Assembly (NCBI GenBank): GCA_963776225.1 | Contig: CAVZLL010000003.1 | Coordinates: forward strand, 1,054,001-1,118,000 | Direction of reading: 5' to 3' | From: Bog-756 sp963776225 | GTDB taxonomy: Bacteria; Actinomycetota; Acidimicrobiia; Acidimicrobiales; RAAP-2 | DNA length: 64,000 bases | Shown: piece by piece, positions 17,220 through 25,988 of the stretch | How positions within the stretch are numbered: the stretch's first letter is position 1 | Layout of the letters: each line of letters starts with the position of its first letter | Position numbers and translations under genes: made by a program | Notes under the pieces: model-generated | The model's input: only the letters and a program-made list of their open reading frames with translations | Told to the model about the DNA's origin: nothing | Database searches by the model: none

Positions 17220-17855
17220 ATGGCAATCCGTCTGGGCGACGAGGCCCCCGACTTCACCGCCGACACCACCGAGGGCACCATCAACTTCCACGAGTACCTG
17301 GGGGACAGCTGGGGCGTGCTCTTCTCCCACCCCAAGGACTTCACGCCGGTGTGCACCACCGAGCTCGGCGCCTTCTCCAAGGCCAAGCCCGAGTTCGACA
17401 AGCGCAACACCAAGCTGATCGGTCTGTCGGTCGACGACGTGACCTCCCACAACAAGTGGGCGGGTGACATCCAGGAGACCCAGGGAAACGCCCTCAACTT
17501 CCCCCTGATCGGGGACGAGGACCGCAAGGTCGCCGACCTCTACGACATGATCCACCCGAACGCCAGTGACACCCTCACCGTCCGCTCGGTCTTCATCATC
17601 GGCCCCGACAAGAAGGTCAAGCTCACCTTGACCTATCCGGCCTCCACCGGCCGGAACGTCGACGAGGTCCTCCGGGTCCTCGATTCGCTGCAGCTGACCG
17701 CCGACTACAAGGTGGCCACCCCGGTGAACTGGAAGGAGGGCCAGGACGTGATCATCGTCCCGGCCGTCTCCGACGAGGAGGCAAAGGAGCGCTTCCCCAA
17801 GGGGTTCAAGGCGCTCAAGCCGTACCTGAGGGTCACGCCCCAGCCGAACAAGTAG
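17220..17855 (+). CDS. 1-Cys peroxiredoxin (Prx6 type)
   Basis: A 211-residue thiol peroxidase that reduces H2O2, alkyl hydroperoxides or peroxynitrite in the cytosol. The peroxidatic cysteine lies in FTPVCTTELGAFSK, the conserved Arg in TLTVRSVFIIGPD, and the C-terminal domain DEVLRVLDSLQLTADYKVAT plus PVNWKEGQDVII is diagnostic of the Prx6 subgroup. No second resolving cysteine is visible, in keeping with a 1-Cys mechanism that needs an outside thiol. ATG 17220 is preceded by AAAAGGAG with 6-bp spacing. It is a single gene, followed by an 11-bp-stem hairpin. Confidence 0.93.
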   Translation: MAIRLGDEAPDFTADTTEGTINFHEYLGDSWGVLFSHPKDFTPVCTTELGAFSKAKPEFDKRNTKLIGLSVDDVTSHNKWAGDIQETQGNALNFPLIGDEDRKVADLYDMIHPNASDTLTVRSVFIIGPDKKVKLTLTYPASTGRNVDEVLRVLDSLQLTADYKVATPVNWKEGQDVIIVPAVSDEEAKERFPKGFKALKPYLRVTPQPNK

Positions 17856-17880
17856 CACGCCGGAGCGTCGACGGATCGAC

Positions 17881-17915
17881 ATCCGGTCGCCAGGAGGTCG
17901 TCCCGGCGACCGGAT
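17881..17915 (+). terminator. Stem-loop after the peroxiredoxin gene
   Basis: Perfect 11-bp inverted repeat ATCCGGTCGCC / GGCGACCGGAT with a 13-nt loop, 26 bp past the stop codon. No U-tract follows, so it is either an atypical intrinsic terminator or an mRNA 3'-end stabiliser. Confidence 0.5.
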
Positions 17916-18053
17916 CCGGCCGTCCTCCGGGTTCCGGCCCGGGGCGGCCGCCCGCGGCCCGGGCGCAGCTCGGGAAGGCTTCCTGCTAGCATGACCGGGT
18001 CGACGTGCTCAGTCCGTCGGCCGTTACCACCACTCCAGAGGTCCACTTCCCAG

Positions 18054-18311
<258 letters not shown>

Positions 18312-18330
18312 TCGCGTCACAACCGTCGTT

Positions 18331-18352
18331 CCGCCCGGCCTCGGCCGGGCGG
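18331..18352 (+). terminator. GC-rich hairpin after rpsO
   Basis: CCGCCCGGCC TC GGCCGGGCGG is a perfect palindrome 20 bp after the rpsO stop. No T-run follows. It may attenuate rpsO readthrough into pnp or mark a processing site. Confidence 0.45.
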
Positions 18353-18515
18353 TCGCACATTCTCCGTCGGCCCGGTGCCGACGGATCGCAGGATGGCCCG
18401 GTGCCAGCCTGCCGCAGGGCCGGCTCCCGCGCAGCGGGTGGCCGTTTTCGGACGTGAGAAGCACGCACGTCAGCAACACCCACCACACAGATTGGGCTCC
18501 CACCGAGGTCAGTCA

Positions 18516-18566
18516 CCAGTTGCCGATCACCCGCCCCGAGCGAGTGGGTGGGTGGCCGACAACTGG
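18516..18566 (+). promoter_or_regulatory. Long stem-loop in the pnp leader
   Basis: The outer stem is CCAGTTG (18516-18522) with CAACTGG (18560-18566). Between them CACCCGCCC can pair with GGGTGGGTG (one G-U) around a short loop. It ends about 30 nt before the pnp ribosome-binding site. The position recalls the double-stranded leader through which PNPase autoregulates in enterobacteria; the parallel is inferred, not shown. Confidence 0.4.
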
Positions 18567-18605
18567 GAACTGGCGCGGGGAGCCCCCGAGCAACCAAGGA
18601 GCGTC

Positions 18606-21059
18606 ATGTCAGACGCCATTTCCGTCTCGGCGCCGATCAGCGGCACCGGGAAGACACTCAGCTTCGAGGCCGGCAAGCTGGCCCAACTGGCCGACGGCGC
18701 CGTCGTCGGCCGCATCGGGGACACCGTCCTCCTGGCCACCGCCACCGCGGCACGGTCGGCGCGGGAGGGGGCGGACTTCTTCCCCCTGACCGTCGACATC
18801 GAGGAGCGGACCTACGCCGCCGGCAAGATCCCGGGTTCGTTCTTCCGGCGGGAGGGCAAGTCCTCCGACCAGGCGATCCTGACCTGCCGCCTCATCGACC
18901 GGCCGCTGCGGCCCTCCTTCCCCGGGGGCTTCCGCAACGAGGTCCACATCGTCGGTACGATCTTCGGAGCCGACCAGGCCAATCCCCACGACGTGCTGGC
19001 GATCAACTCGGCCTCGGCGGCCCTGATGATCTCGGGCATCCCCTTCGACGGCCCGATCGGCGCCGTACGGGTGGCGTACTCGACCGATGGTCAGTGGATC
19101 CCGCACCCGACGTTCGAGGAGGGTGACGAGTCCACCTTCGAGCTGGTCGTCGCCGGGCGGGCCCTGAGCGACGCCGAAGACGCCGACATCGCCATCATGA
19201 TGGTCGAGGCCGGGGGCACGGAGCGCTCCTTCCAGTACTACGAGGAGGGCGCTCCCAAGGTGACCGAGGAGGTGCTCGCCGACGGCCTCGAGGCTGCCAA
19301 GACCTGGATCCGCGAGTCCATCGTCCTCCAGCGTGAGCTGGTCTCGGCGTACGTGGCCGCCCGGGGTCCCATCGAACCCATCCCGGTCCCGACGCACGCC
19401 GACTACGGCGAGGACGTCCGGGAACGGGTGGAAGCGCTCGGCACCGCCGGTCTCGCCTCCGCCAACGTGCTGACCCCCAAGGCCGAGCGCAATGCGGCAC
19501 TGGCCGAGGTCACCGAGTCGATCCTTGACGATCTGGCCGGCGAGTTCCCCGACCGTGGGGGTGAGGTCAAGGCCGCGGTGCGCAGCCTGACCAAGAAGCT
19601 GGTCCGGAAGCGGATCGTGGAAGAGGGACTCCGGATCGACGGCCGAACAACCACTGACATCCGTCCGCTCTCCGCCGAGGTCGACCTGCTCCCGACGGCT
19701 CACGGCTCGGCGCTCTTCCAACGCGGTGAGACCCAGGTGCTCAACGTCACCACGCTGGGTATGCCCCGCATGAACCAGCTCCTCGACACCATCACGCCGG
19801 ACGAGTCGAAGCGGTACATGCACCACTACAACTTCCCGCCGTTCTCGACGGGGGAGACCGGGTTCATGCGGGGGCCGAAGCGCCGCGAGATCGGTCACGG
19901 TCTCCTGGCAGAACGGGCACTCCTCCCGGTCGTCCCCTACGAGGAGGACTTCCCCTACACGCTGCGCCTGGTCTCCGACGTCCTCTCCTCCAACGGTTCG
20001 ACCTCGATGGCCTCGGTGTGCGGTTCGACGCTCTCGATGATGGCCGCCGGTGTGCCGCTCAAGGCACCGGTCGCAGGAATCGCCATGGGACTCGTCCACG
20101 AGGAGGGCACCTACGTCACCCTCACCGACATCCTCGGAGCCGAGGACGCCTTCGGCGACATGGACTTCAAGGTCGCCGGGACCCGTGAGGTGGTCACCGC
20201 GCTGCAGCTCGACACCAAGATCGACGGGCTCCCGCTCGGCGTCCTCATCGAGGCACTGCTCCAGGCGAAGACGGCACGGCTGACGATCCTCGACGTGATG
20301 GCGGCGGCCATCGCCGAGCCACGTGCCGAGGTCGCCGAGTCGGCCCCGAAGATCGTCTCCTTCGAGATCCCGATGGACAAGATCGGGGAGGTGATCGGGC
20401 CCAAGGGGAAGGTCATCAACGCCCTCCAGCAGGAGACGGGTGCCGACATCGCCGTCGACGACGACGGGATGGTGGGCACCGTCACCATCGGTGCCAAGGA
20501 CGGCACCGCGGTGGAGGAGGCGCGCCGCCGGATCTCGACGATCCTCGACCCGCCGCTCGCCGAGGTCGGCGCCACCTACCAGGGCAAGGTGGTCAACATC
20601 ACCAAGTTCGGAGCGTTCGTCAACATCCTCCCCGGTCGTGACGGCCTCCTCCACATCTCCAAGATCGGCCAGGGCAAGCGGGTCGAGCGGGTCGAGGACG
20701 TCCTCGAGCTCGGCCAGCCGGTCGAGGTCCGCGTCGACGACATCGACCCCCAGGGAAAGGTCTCCCTCTCGCTGGCCGGTGAGGCCCCCGTGGCCGATTC
20801 GGGCGGGGACCGGGGCAGCCGCAACGACCGCGGGGAGCGGGGTGGGCGGAGCGGACCGCCGCGTGGCGACCACGCCGACCCGGACAACGGACCCGACCGC
20901 GGCCGGCGGCAGGGTGGAGCCGCTCCGGTCGGCGCCGCCTCGTTCGAGGATGCCTTCGAGGTCGAGCTCGCGCAGGAGTTCGGCGATCTCGGACCGGCGG
21001 TCGCCGAGACCTCCGACCGGCCCAGTGGTGGTGGGCGGGGTGGTCGCCGCCGTCGGTGA
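18606..21059 (+). CDS. pnp: Polyribonucleotide nucleotidyltransferase (PNPase)
   Basis: An 817-residue phosphorolytic 3'-5' exoribonuclease and RNA tailing enzyme, a core of RNA decay. Two RNase PH-like domains are complete: the first contains GSFFRREGKSSDQAILTCRL, the second GRTTTDIRPLSAEVDLLPTA and HGSALFQRGETQVL. The KH domain (about 582-640) has IGEVIGPKGKVINALQQETG and the S1 domain (about 653-725) VVNITKFGAFVNILPGRDG. A Gly/Arg/Asp-rich tail of about 85 residues ends in GRGGRRRR. ATG 18606 has AAGGAG 4 bp upstream. It follows rpsO after 294 bp holding two hairpins, and RNase J lies 6 kb downstream, so two main RNases of this organism are in one neighbourhood. Confidence 0.97.
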   Translation: MSDAISVSAPISGTGKTLSFEAGKLAQLADGAVVGRIGDTVLLATATAARSAREGADFFPLTVDIEERTYAAGKIPGSFFRREGKSSDQAILTCRLIDRPLRPSFPGGFRNEVHIVGTIFGADQANPHDVLAINSASAALMISGIPFDGPIGAVRVAYSTDGQWIPHPTFEEGDESTFELVVAGRALSDAEDADIAIMMVEAGGTERSFQYYEEGAPKVTEEVLADGLEAAKTWIRESIVLQRELVSAYVAARGPIEPIPVPTHADYGEDVRERVEALGTAGLASANVLTPKAERNAALAEVTESILDDLAGEFPDRGGEVKAAVRSLTKKLVRKRIVEEGLRIDGRTTTDIRPLSAEVDLLPTAHGSALFQRGETQVLNVTTLGMPRMNQLLDTITPDESKRYMHHYNFPPFSTGETGFMRGPKRREIGHGLLAERALLPVVPYEEDFPYTLRLVSDVLSSNGSTSMASVCGSTLSMMAAGVPLKAPVAGIAMGLVHEEGTYVTLTDILGAEDAFGDMDFKVAGTREVVTALQLDTKIDGLPLGVLIEALLQAKTARLTILDVMAAAIAEPRAEVAESAPKIVSFEIPMDKIGEVIGPKGKVINALQQETGADIAVDDDGMVGTVTIGAKDGTAVEEARRRISTILDPPLAEVGATYQGKVVNITKFGAFVNILPGRDGLLHISKIGQGKRVERVEDVLELGQPVEVRVDDIDPQGKVSLSLAGEAPVADSGGDRGSRNDRGERGGRSGPPRGDHADPDNGPDRGRRQGGAAPVGAASFEDAFEVELAQEFGDLGPAVAETSDRPSGGGRGGRRRR

Positions 21060-21141
21060 GTCGGCGCGCCCGTCGTGGGCCGGCCGGCGCGGCCGGACCA
21101 CCACGGGCACGAGTGCGGACGCACCGGTCCGTCCGGCGGAC

Positions 21142-22398
21142 ATGATCCGCACCGAGGTCCTTCCATCGGGGCTCTCCGTCGTGACCGAGCCGATGACCGA
21201 GGCGCGCTCGGTGTGCATCGGGTTCTGGGTCGGCACCGGCTCTCGTGACGAGGACGAGGTCAACGCCGGCGCGAGCCACATCCTCGAGCACCTGCTCTTC
21301 AAGGGGACCGACCAGCGGTCCGCCTCGTCGATCGCCGAGGCGGTCGACGAGGTCGGAGGTGACTTCAACGCCTTCACCACCAAGGAGTACACCTCGTTCT
21401 ACATCCGGCTGCTCGCCGAGCACCTCACCCTCGGCCTCGACATCCTCTGCGACATCATGTGGCGTCCGTCACTCCGGGAGGAGGACCTCGACGCAGAGCG
21501 GCAGGTCATCCTCGACGAGATCCTCATGCACGCGGACGAACCGGCGGACGAGGCCGCGGAGCAGAGCTCGGCGGCCCTCTTCCCCGACCACCCGCTCGGT
21601 CGCGAGGTGTTGGGGAGCACCCACTCGGTCTCGGCCATGACCGCCGACCGGATCCGGGCCTTCTTCCGCGAGCACTATCGACCCGGCAACATGGTGGTGG
21701 CGGTCGCCGGGGACGTCGATCACCAGGCGGTGGTTGCCGGCCTCGAGGCGAGACGGGGGACCGGGGCCGGCGGCTCCACGCCGACCCGACCGCCGCCCGG
21801 CGGCCGGGTGGACGCCCTGCGGGTCACCCGGCGTGCCACCGAACAGGTCCACCTGGTGCTGGCGGCACGGTCGGTGGACCGGCGCGATCCGAGCCGGTAC
21901 GCGCTGGCCGTGCTCAACCACGTCCTCGGCGGTGGCCTCTCCAGCCGCCTCTTCCAGGAGATCCGCGAACGGCGCGGGCTCGCCTACTCGGTGTGGTCGG
22001 AGCGGGTCGCGTACCACGATGCCGGCTTCCTGAGCATCGGCCTCGGCACCGCCCCCGAGCACGTGGACGAGGTCCTGGACATCGCCTCCGTCGAGCTGGC
22101 CTCCCTGGGCGCTGACGGGATCACCGAACGGGAGCTGGCCATCGCCAAGGGGAACCTCCGCGCCGAGACCCTCCTCGCCTCCGAAGACTCGGGCGCACGG
22201 ATGAGCCGCATCGGAGCGGGTCTGCTGCTGCACGGTGAGGTCCTGCCGGTCGACGAGGTCCTTTCGCGGGTGGAGCAACTCACCCTCGACGACGTACACG
22301 CCGCCGCCCGTCAGCTGGTGGCGGCCCCGCGTGCCCTCTCGGTGGTCGGTCCGTTCGACGCCGATCACTTCGACCCCGTCGCGCTCGGCCTCGGCTGA
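21142..22398 (+). CDS. M16 family zinc metalloprotease
   Basis: A 418-residue pitrilysin/processing-peptidase-type protease. The inverted zinc motif HILEH is in NAGASHILEHLLFKGTDQRS, followed by the expected downstream acidic helix. The second, inactive-type half has VLNHVLGGGLSSRLFQEIRE and RGLAYSVWSE, the R/Y pair that helps the active site. PNPase-M16-dapB is a common gene order in Actinobacteria and Firmicutes, but the substrate is not established. ATG 21142 is the first usable start; no in-frame ATG, GTG or TTG lies between it and the pnp stop. Confidence 0.93.
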   Translation: MIRTEVLPSGLSVVTEPMTEARSVCIGFWVGTGSRDEDEVNAGASHILEHLLFKGTDQRSASSIAEAVDEVGGDFNAFTTKEYTSFYIRLLAEHLTLGLDILCDIMWRPSLREEDLDAERQVILDEILMHADEPADEAAEQSSAALFPDHPLGREVLGSTHSVSAMTADRIRAFFREHYRPGNMVVAVAGDVDHQAVVAGLEARRGTGAGGSTPTRPPPGGRVDALRVTRRATEQVHLVLAARSVDRRDPSRYALAVLNHVLGGGLSSRLFQEIRERRGLAYSVWSERVAYHDAGFLSIGLGTAPEHVDEVLDIASVELASLGADGITERELAIAKGNLRAETLLASEDSGARMSRIGAGLLLHGEVLPVDEVLSRVEQLTLDDVHAAARQLVAAPRALSVVGPFDADHFDPVALGLG

Positions 22399-22463
22399 TT
22401 CGCACCCACCGGGTGACCGGTGACGGTGACGGTGGGTCCCGATGGGATCGATACCCGCTTGGA

Positions 22464-22469
22464 TAGGGT
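22464..22469 (+). promoter_or_regulatory. -10 box for dapB, leaderless
   Basis: TAGGGT lies 7 bp before the dapB ATG; there is no ribosome-binding site between them. No clear -35 element. Confidence 0.5.
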
Positions 22470-22476
22470 GGTCGTC

Positions 22477-23292
22477 ATGCGGGTCGGTGTGGTCGGTGCC
22501 GGTGGACGGATGGGCCGCGAAGTCTGCCGGACCCTGCTCTCCCGTCCCGGTGTCGAGCTGGTTGCCGCGGTGGACCCGGCTCATGCCGGCGCCGACCTGT
22601 CCGCGCTCCTCGGCGCGGACGCCGGCGACATGGCGGTCGCCGCCGGGTTGGACGCCCTGGTCGAGGCCTCGGCCGACGTCGCGGTCGACTTCACCCGACT
22701 GGAGGCGGCCCGCGACACCCTCGCCTTCTGCGCCGATGCGGGGATCCACGCAGTGGTCGGGACCTCCGGGTTCACCGAGGCCGATCTCGCCGACCTCACC
22801 CGCAGGTTCGACCCGGCGGCAGGGCGAGGGGCCAACTGCGTGCTCGCCGCCAATTTCGCCATCGGTGCCGTCCTCATGATGCGGTTCGCGACGATCGCGG
22901 CCCCCTTCTTCGAGGGCGCCGAGATCGTGGAGCTCCACCACGAGGGGAAGCTGGACGCGCCGTCGGGCACCGCGCTGCGCACCGCGGAGGCCATGGCTGC
23001 CGCCCGGGTCGACGCGGGAACGGGTGCGTTCCCACCCGATGCGACCACGATGGAGGTGCTCGAAGGGGCACGCGGGGGAGCGGGACCGGACGGGGTGCGC
23101 ATCCACTCGGTGCGTCTGCCCGGCCTGGTGGCCCACCAGGAGGTGCTCCTCGGCGCGGCCGGCCAGGGGCTCACCATCCGCCACGACTCCTACGACCGCG
23201 CCTCGTTCATGGACGGGGTCGTCCTGGCCGTCGAGGCGGTCGCGGGACGCCCCGGGCTGACCCTCGGCATCGAGCCCCTGCTCGGGCTCTGA
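22477..23292 (+). CDS. dapB: 4-hydroxy-tetrahydrodipicolinate reductase
   Basis: A 271-residue cytosolic NAD(P)H enzyme of the DAP/lysine pathway, reducing the DapA product to tetrahydrodipicolinate. The nucleotide-binding loop is VGVVGAGGRMGREVC; the substrate-binding and catalytic region ELHHEGKLDAPSGTALRTAE contains the conserved HH and K. The C-terminal HDSYDRASFMDGVVLAV is family-typical. ATG 22477 begins the Rossmann strand directly. It is separated from the M16 gene by 78 bp with its own promoter-like box. Confidence 0.95.
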   Translation: MRVGVVGAGGRMGREVCRTLLSRPGVELVAAVDPAHAGADLSALLGADAGDMAVAAGLDALVEASADVAVDFTRLEAARDTLAFCADAGIHAVVGTSGFTEADLADLTRRFDPAAGRGANCVLAANFAIGAVLMMRFATIAAPFFEGAEIVELHHEGKLDAPSGTALRTAEAMAAARVDAGTGAFPPDATTMEVLEGARGGAGPDGVRIHSVRLPGLVAHQEVLLGAAGQGLTIRHDSYDRASFMDGVVLAVEAVAGRPGLTLGIEPLLGL

Positions 23293-23302
23293 CCGGCCGA
23301 CC

Positions 23303-23899
23303 GTGTCAGAACCGGTCCGTCAGCGCATCCTGGTGGCGACCTACGCGTGCGTCTCGCGCCGCGGCCTGGCCAAGACCACCGTGGAGGATGCCGCCCGGGA
23401 GGCCGGCCTCTCGCGGGCGACGGTGTACCGGGCCTTCCCCGGCGGGCGGGACGAGCTGCTCAGCGCGACGGTCGCCTGGGCCATGGTCGAGTTCTTCGTG
23501 CGCCTCTACGAGCACGTCCAAGGCGCCGACAGCCTCGAGCAGGTGATGGAGCGCGGGATCATGTTCGCCCACCGGTCCATCGTCGAGCACGAGGTCCTCC
23601 AGCGGGTCATGCAGACAGAGCCGGAGAAGCTGCTCCCGACCCTCACCGTCGAGAGCAACCGGATCCGCGAGGCGATCGCCGACTTCCTCGAGCCCTACCT
23701 CCTCGCCCGGGGGCTGGCGGCCGGAGTGGACCTCGGGGACGCGGCCGACCTCCTCGCCCGGATGGTGCTCTCCTACATGTCGGCACCGGGCAGGTGGGAC
23801 CTCAGCGACCCGGATCAGGTCGCCCGCCTCGTGCGATCCGAACTGCTGGCCGGTGTGGTCGTCCCGGATCCAGGTCCGGCCGGCGGACCGCTTTTCTGA
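23303..23899 (+). CDS. TetR/AcrR-family regulator 1
   Basis: A 198-residue DNA-binding repressor-type protein. The helix-turn-helix KTTVEDAAREAGLSRATVYR followed by AFPGGRDELL sits at about residues 25-58; the rest is an all-helical ligand domain of unknown specificity. The recognition helix (SRATVYRAFPGGRDE) is the same as in the next gene, so both probably read the same DNA. The start is GTG 23303, 10 bp after the dapB stop, so it may be cotranscribed with dapB. Confidence 0.88.
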   Translation: MSEPVRQRILVATYACVSRRGLAKTTVEDAAREAGLSRATVYRAFPGGRDELLSATVAWAMVEFFVRLYEHVQGADSLEQVMERGIMFAHRSIVEHEVLQRVMQTEPEKLLPTLTVESNRIREAIADFLEPYLLARGLAAGVDLGDAADLLARMVLSYMSAPGRWDLSDPDQVARLVRSELLAGVVVPDPGPAGGPLF

Positions 23900-23923
23900 G
23901 CAGGGCTGACGCCCTCGACGGCG

Positions 23924-23959
23924 GTCTCGTTGACAGTGAGACAAACGGAGGCATATCGT
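23924..23959 (+). promoter_or_regulatory. Promoter and inverted-repeat operator for TetR 2
   Basis: TTGACA (23930-23935), an 18-bp spacer and TATCGT (23954-23959) form a good housekeeping-type promoter ending 6 bp before GTG 23966, so the mRNA is probably leaderless. The inverted repeat GTCTC (23924-23928) / GAGAC (23938-23942) overlaps the -35 hexamer, where a TetR repressor would block transcription. Confidence 0.6.
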
Positions 23960-23965
23960 TCCACC

Positions 23966-24652
23966 GTGGGTACTCCGGCCGGGCCGCTCCGGGTTCTCGA
24001 GGGTGGAGTCCTCGCGGACGCCCCCGATCCGGCACCTGGCGGTTCCCCGCACAACCGGCTCCGCATCGTCGACGCCACCCTGCGCTGTCTCGCCCGTCAC
24101 GGCACGACCAAGACCACGGTCGACGACGTCGCCCGGCAGGCCGGGGTGTCCCGTGCCACCGTCTACCGCGCCTTTCCCGGAGGCAGGGACGAGGTGCTGG
24201 GCGCCGTGGTCGACACCGAGATGGCCCGGCTCTTCTCCGCCCTCGGGGTCCGCCTGGGGCAGGCCGGAGATCTGACCGCGGCACTGGTCGGCGGCATCGT
24301 GGAGGCCTCCACCCGGCTTCGGGACCACGCCGCGCTCCACTATCTGGCCGAGCACGAGCCCGAGACCGTCCTCGGGCATCTCGCGTTCGACGAGTCCGAT
24401 CGGCTGCTCGCGACCGCATCCCGGTTCACCGCGCCGTTCCTCGCGCGATGGATGTCACCGGACGAGGCGGAACGGGTGGCCGAATGGGCCACCCGGATCG
24501 TGCTCTCGTACGCGATCTCACCGTCCGATCGGTTCGACCTCACCGAGCCCGGCCGGGCGGCCTGGTTGGTCGAGACCTTCCTGCTGCCCGGGATCGAGGC
24601 GCTGGGCACCGTGGCCGAGGGTCCGGTCGCCACCATCGGGTTCGTCCCGTGA
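23966..24652 (+). CDS. TetR/AcrR-family regulator 2
   Basis: A 228-residue TetR protein. The helix-turn-helix region is KTTVDDVARQAGVSRATVYR then AFPGGRDEVL; the C-terminal ligand domain differs from that of regulator 1 (HYLAEHEPETVLGHLAFDES, ARWMSPDEAERVAEWATR). GTG 23966 is chosen because a TTGACA/TATCGT promoter ends 6 bp before it; the TTG at 23930 lies inside that promoter. The next gene encodes a diiron ferritin-like protein, the likely regulated target. The effector is unknown. Confidence 0.87.
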   Translation: MGTPAGPLRVLEGGVLADAPDPAPGGSPHNRLRIVDATLRCLARHGTTKTTVDDVARQAGVSRATVYRAFPGGRDEVLGAVVDTEMARLFSALGVRLGQAGDLTAALVGGIVEASTRLRDHAALHYLAEHEPETVLGHLAFDESDRLLATASRFTAPFLARWMSPDEAERVAEWATRIVLSYAISPSDRFDLTEPGRAAWLVETFLLPGIEALGTVAEGPVATIGFVP

Positions 24653-24690
24653 GGCCGGCATCGTCGCCCGGACCATCACCGCACCGAATT

Positions 24691-24735
24691 GATCTGAAGG
24701 ATCTGAAGGATCTCAAGGATCTCAAGGATCCGAAG
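24691..24735 (+). repeat. Five tandem 9-bp repeats before the ferritin-like gene
   Basis: Units are GATCTGAAG twice, GATCTCAAG twice and GATCCGAAG once, running into the ribosome-binding site AAGGAGGAG (24736-24744). The junctions create repeated AAGGA, so the leader carries a row of Shine-Dalgarno-like sites. Read in one frame the array encodes (DLK)n with synonymous CTG/CTC changes. Confidence 0.85.
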
Positions 24736-24749
24736 AAGGAGGAGATGGC

Positions 24750-25883
24750 ATGACCACCGAGATGAGCAGCACCGAGGACATCATCGGCAGGACGGAGATC
24801 GACGACTTCGAAGCGATCCTCTCCGTGGTCGGGACCGAGGAGGCCGACGGCCGCCACCTGGTCCACTCGGACTACGACTCGATCTTCACCTGGGACTACG
24901 AGAAGGGCGCGCGTCCCAAGCTCAACAAGCTCTACGAGAAGGCCAAGAGCGCCCAGTGGAACGGCGAGACCGACCTGCCCTGGGAGACCGAGGTCGACCA
25001 GGAGCGCCTGGTCATCGAGCAGGCCGAGGCGACCGGCGGCTTCGGGGCCGGCTTCGACCTGACCGGGACCCCCGTCGAGAAATGGGGGGAGAAGGAGTGG
25101 GTCGCCTTCGGGGTGGAGAGCCAGAACTGGACGCTCTCCCAGTTCCTCCACGGTGAGCAGGGGGCGCTGATCTGCACGGCCAAGATCGTGGAATCGGTGC
25201 CCTGGATCGACGCCAAGTACTACGCCTCCACCCAGGTGATGGACGAGGCCCGCCACGTCGAGGTCTTCGCCAAGTACCTGGACGAGAAGATGTCCGGTCA
25301 CTACCAGGTCAACGCCCACCTGCGACTGCTGCTCGACGACATCATCGCCGATTCGCGGTGGGACATGACCTACCTCGGCATGCAGATCATGATCGAGGGC
25401 CTGGCCCTCGCCGCCTTCGGCTTCATGCATTCGACCACCCCCGACCCGCTGCTCCGGCAGCTCCTGCGCTACGTGATGGCCGACGAGGCACGGCATGTGG
25501 CCTTCGGGGTGCTGAGCCTGCAGGAGTACTACCAGGAGCTCAGTACGGCGGAGCTGCGCGAGCGCCAGGAGTTCGCCTTCGAGGCGGCGGTCCGCATGCG
25601 TGACCGCTTCCTCCAACAGGAGGTCTGGGACCGGATGGGCATCGATCCGAAGGCGATCGTCCCGGTCGTCCAGCAGGCTCCCGACCGGAACGAGTTCCAG
25701 GCGCTCCTCTTCTCCAAGATCGTGCCCAACTGCAGGAAACTCGGGTTGCTCGACGCGGCCGACGGCTGGCTGCGGACCAAGTTCGGCGAGCTCGGCGTCA
25801 TCCAGTTCGAGCTGGCCGAGGACACCTCCGAGGAGTACGACGCGATGGCCGCCGTGCCTCCGTCCCAGCGTTCGCTCGCGTAG
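24750..25883 (+). CDS. Ferritin-like diiron protein (AurF / R2-like)
   Basis: A 377-residue all-helical protein with a diiron carboxylate site. Ligand motifs in order are HGEQGAL (Glu), MDEARHVEVF (ExxH), IMIEGLALAAFGF (Glu) and ADEARHVAFG (second ExxH), the pattern of class I R2, fatty-acyl desaturases and AurF-type N-oxygenases. It probably activates O2 to oxidise an amine, acyl or aryl substrate; no reductase gene is adjacent and the substrate is unknown. ATG 24750 has a strong AAGGAGGAG with 5-bp spacing, preceded by the 9-bp repeat array. It lies downstream of two TetR genes that probably control it. Confidence 0.8.
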   Translation: MTTEMSSTEDIIGRTEIDDFEAILSVVGTEEADGRHLVHSDYDSIFTWDYEKGARPKLNKLYEKAKSAQWNGETDLPWETEVDQERLVIEQAEATGGFGAGFDLTGTPVEKWGEKEWVAFGVESQNWTLSQFLHGEQGALICTAKIVESVPWIDAKYYASTQVMDEARHVEVFAKYLDEKMSGHYQVNAHLRLLLDDIIADSRWDMTYLGMQIMIEGLALAAFGFMHSTTPDPLLRQLLRYVMADEARHVAFGVLSLQEYYQELSTAELRERQEFAFEAAVRMRDRFLQQEVWDRMGIDPKAIVPVVQQAPDRNEFQALLFSKIVPNCRKLGLLDAADGWLRTKFGELGVIQFELAEDTSEEYDAMAAVPPSQRSLA

Positions 25884-25927
25884 TCCCGCCTCCGGGTCCC
25901 CCAGGCCGGCGGGTCCGGCGCTGCTGG

Positions 25928-25933
25928 TAGCAT
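25928..25933 (+). promoter_or_regulatory. -10 box upstream of dapA
   Basis: TAGCAT, 8 bp before a GTG (25942) that opens a 13-codon reading frame ending just before dapA. Confidence 0.45.
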
Positions 25934-25941
25934 TGGCCACC

Positions 25942-25983
25942 GTGACCCCGTCCCCCACCGCGGGCCCCCGGGCCGGGAGCTGA
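25942..25983 (+). CDS. Possible leader peptide of dapA (13 residues)
   Basis: GTG 25942 lies 8 bp after a TAGCAT box, as at the leaderless genes here, and reads MTPSPTAGPRAGS before TGA at 25981-25983; dapA starts at GTG 25989, only 5 bp later. Translation would deliver ribosomes to the dapA start and could couple or tune its expression. There is no run of Lys codons, so a classic lysine attenuator is not indicated. It may be chance. Confidence 0.3.
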   Translation: MTPSPTAGPRAGS

Positions 25984-25988
25984 GCGCC

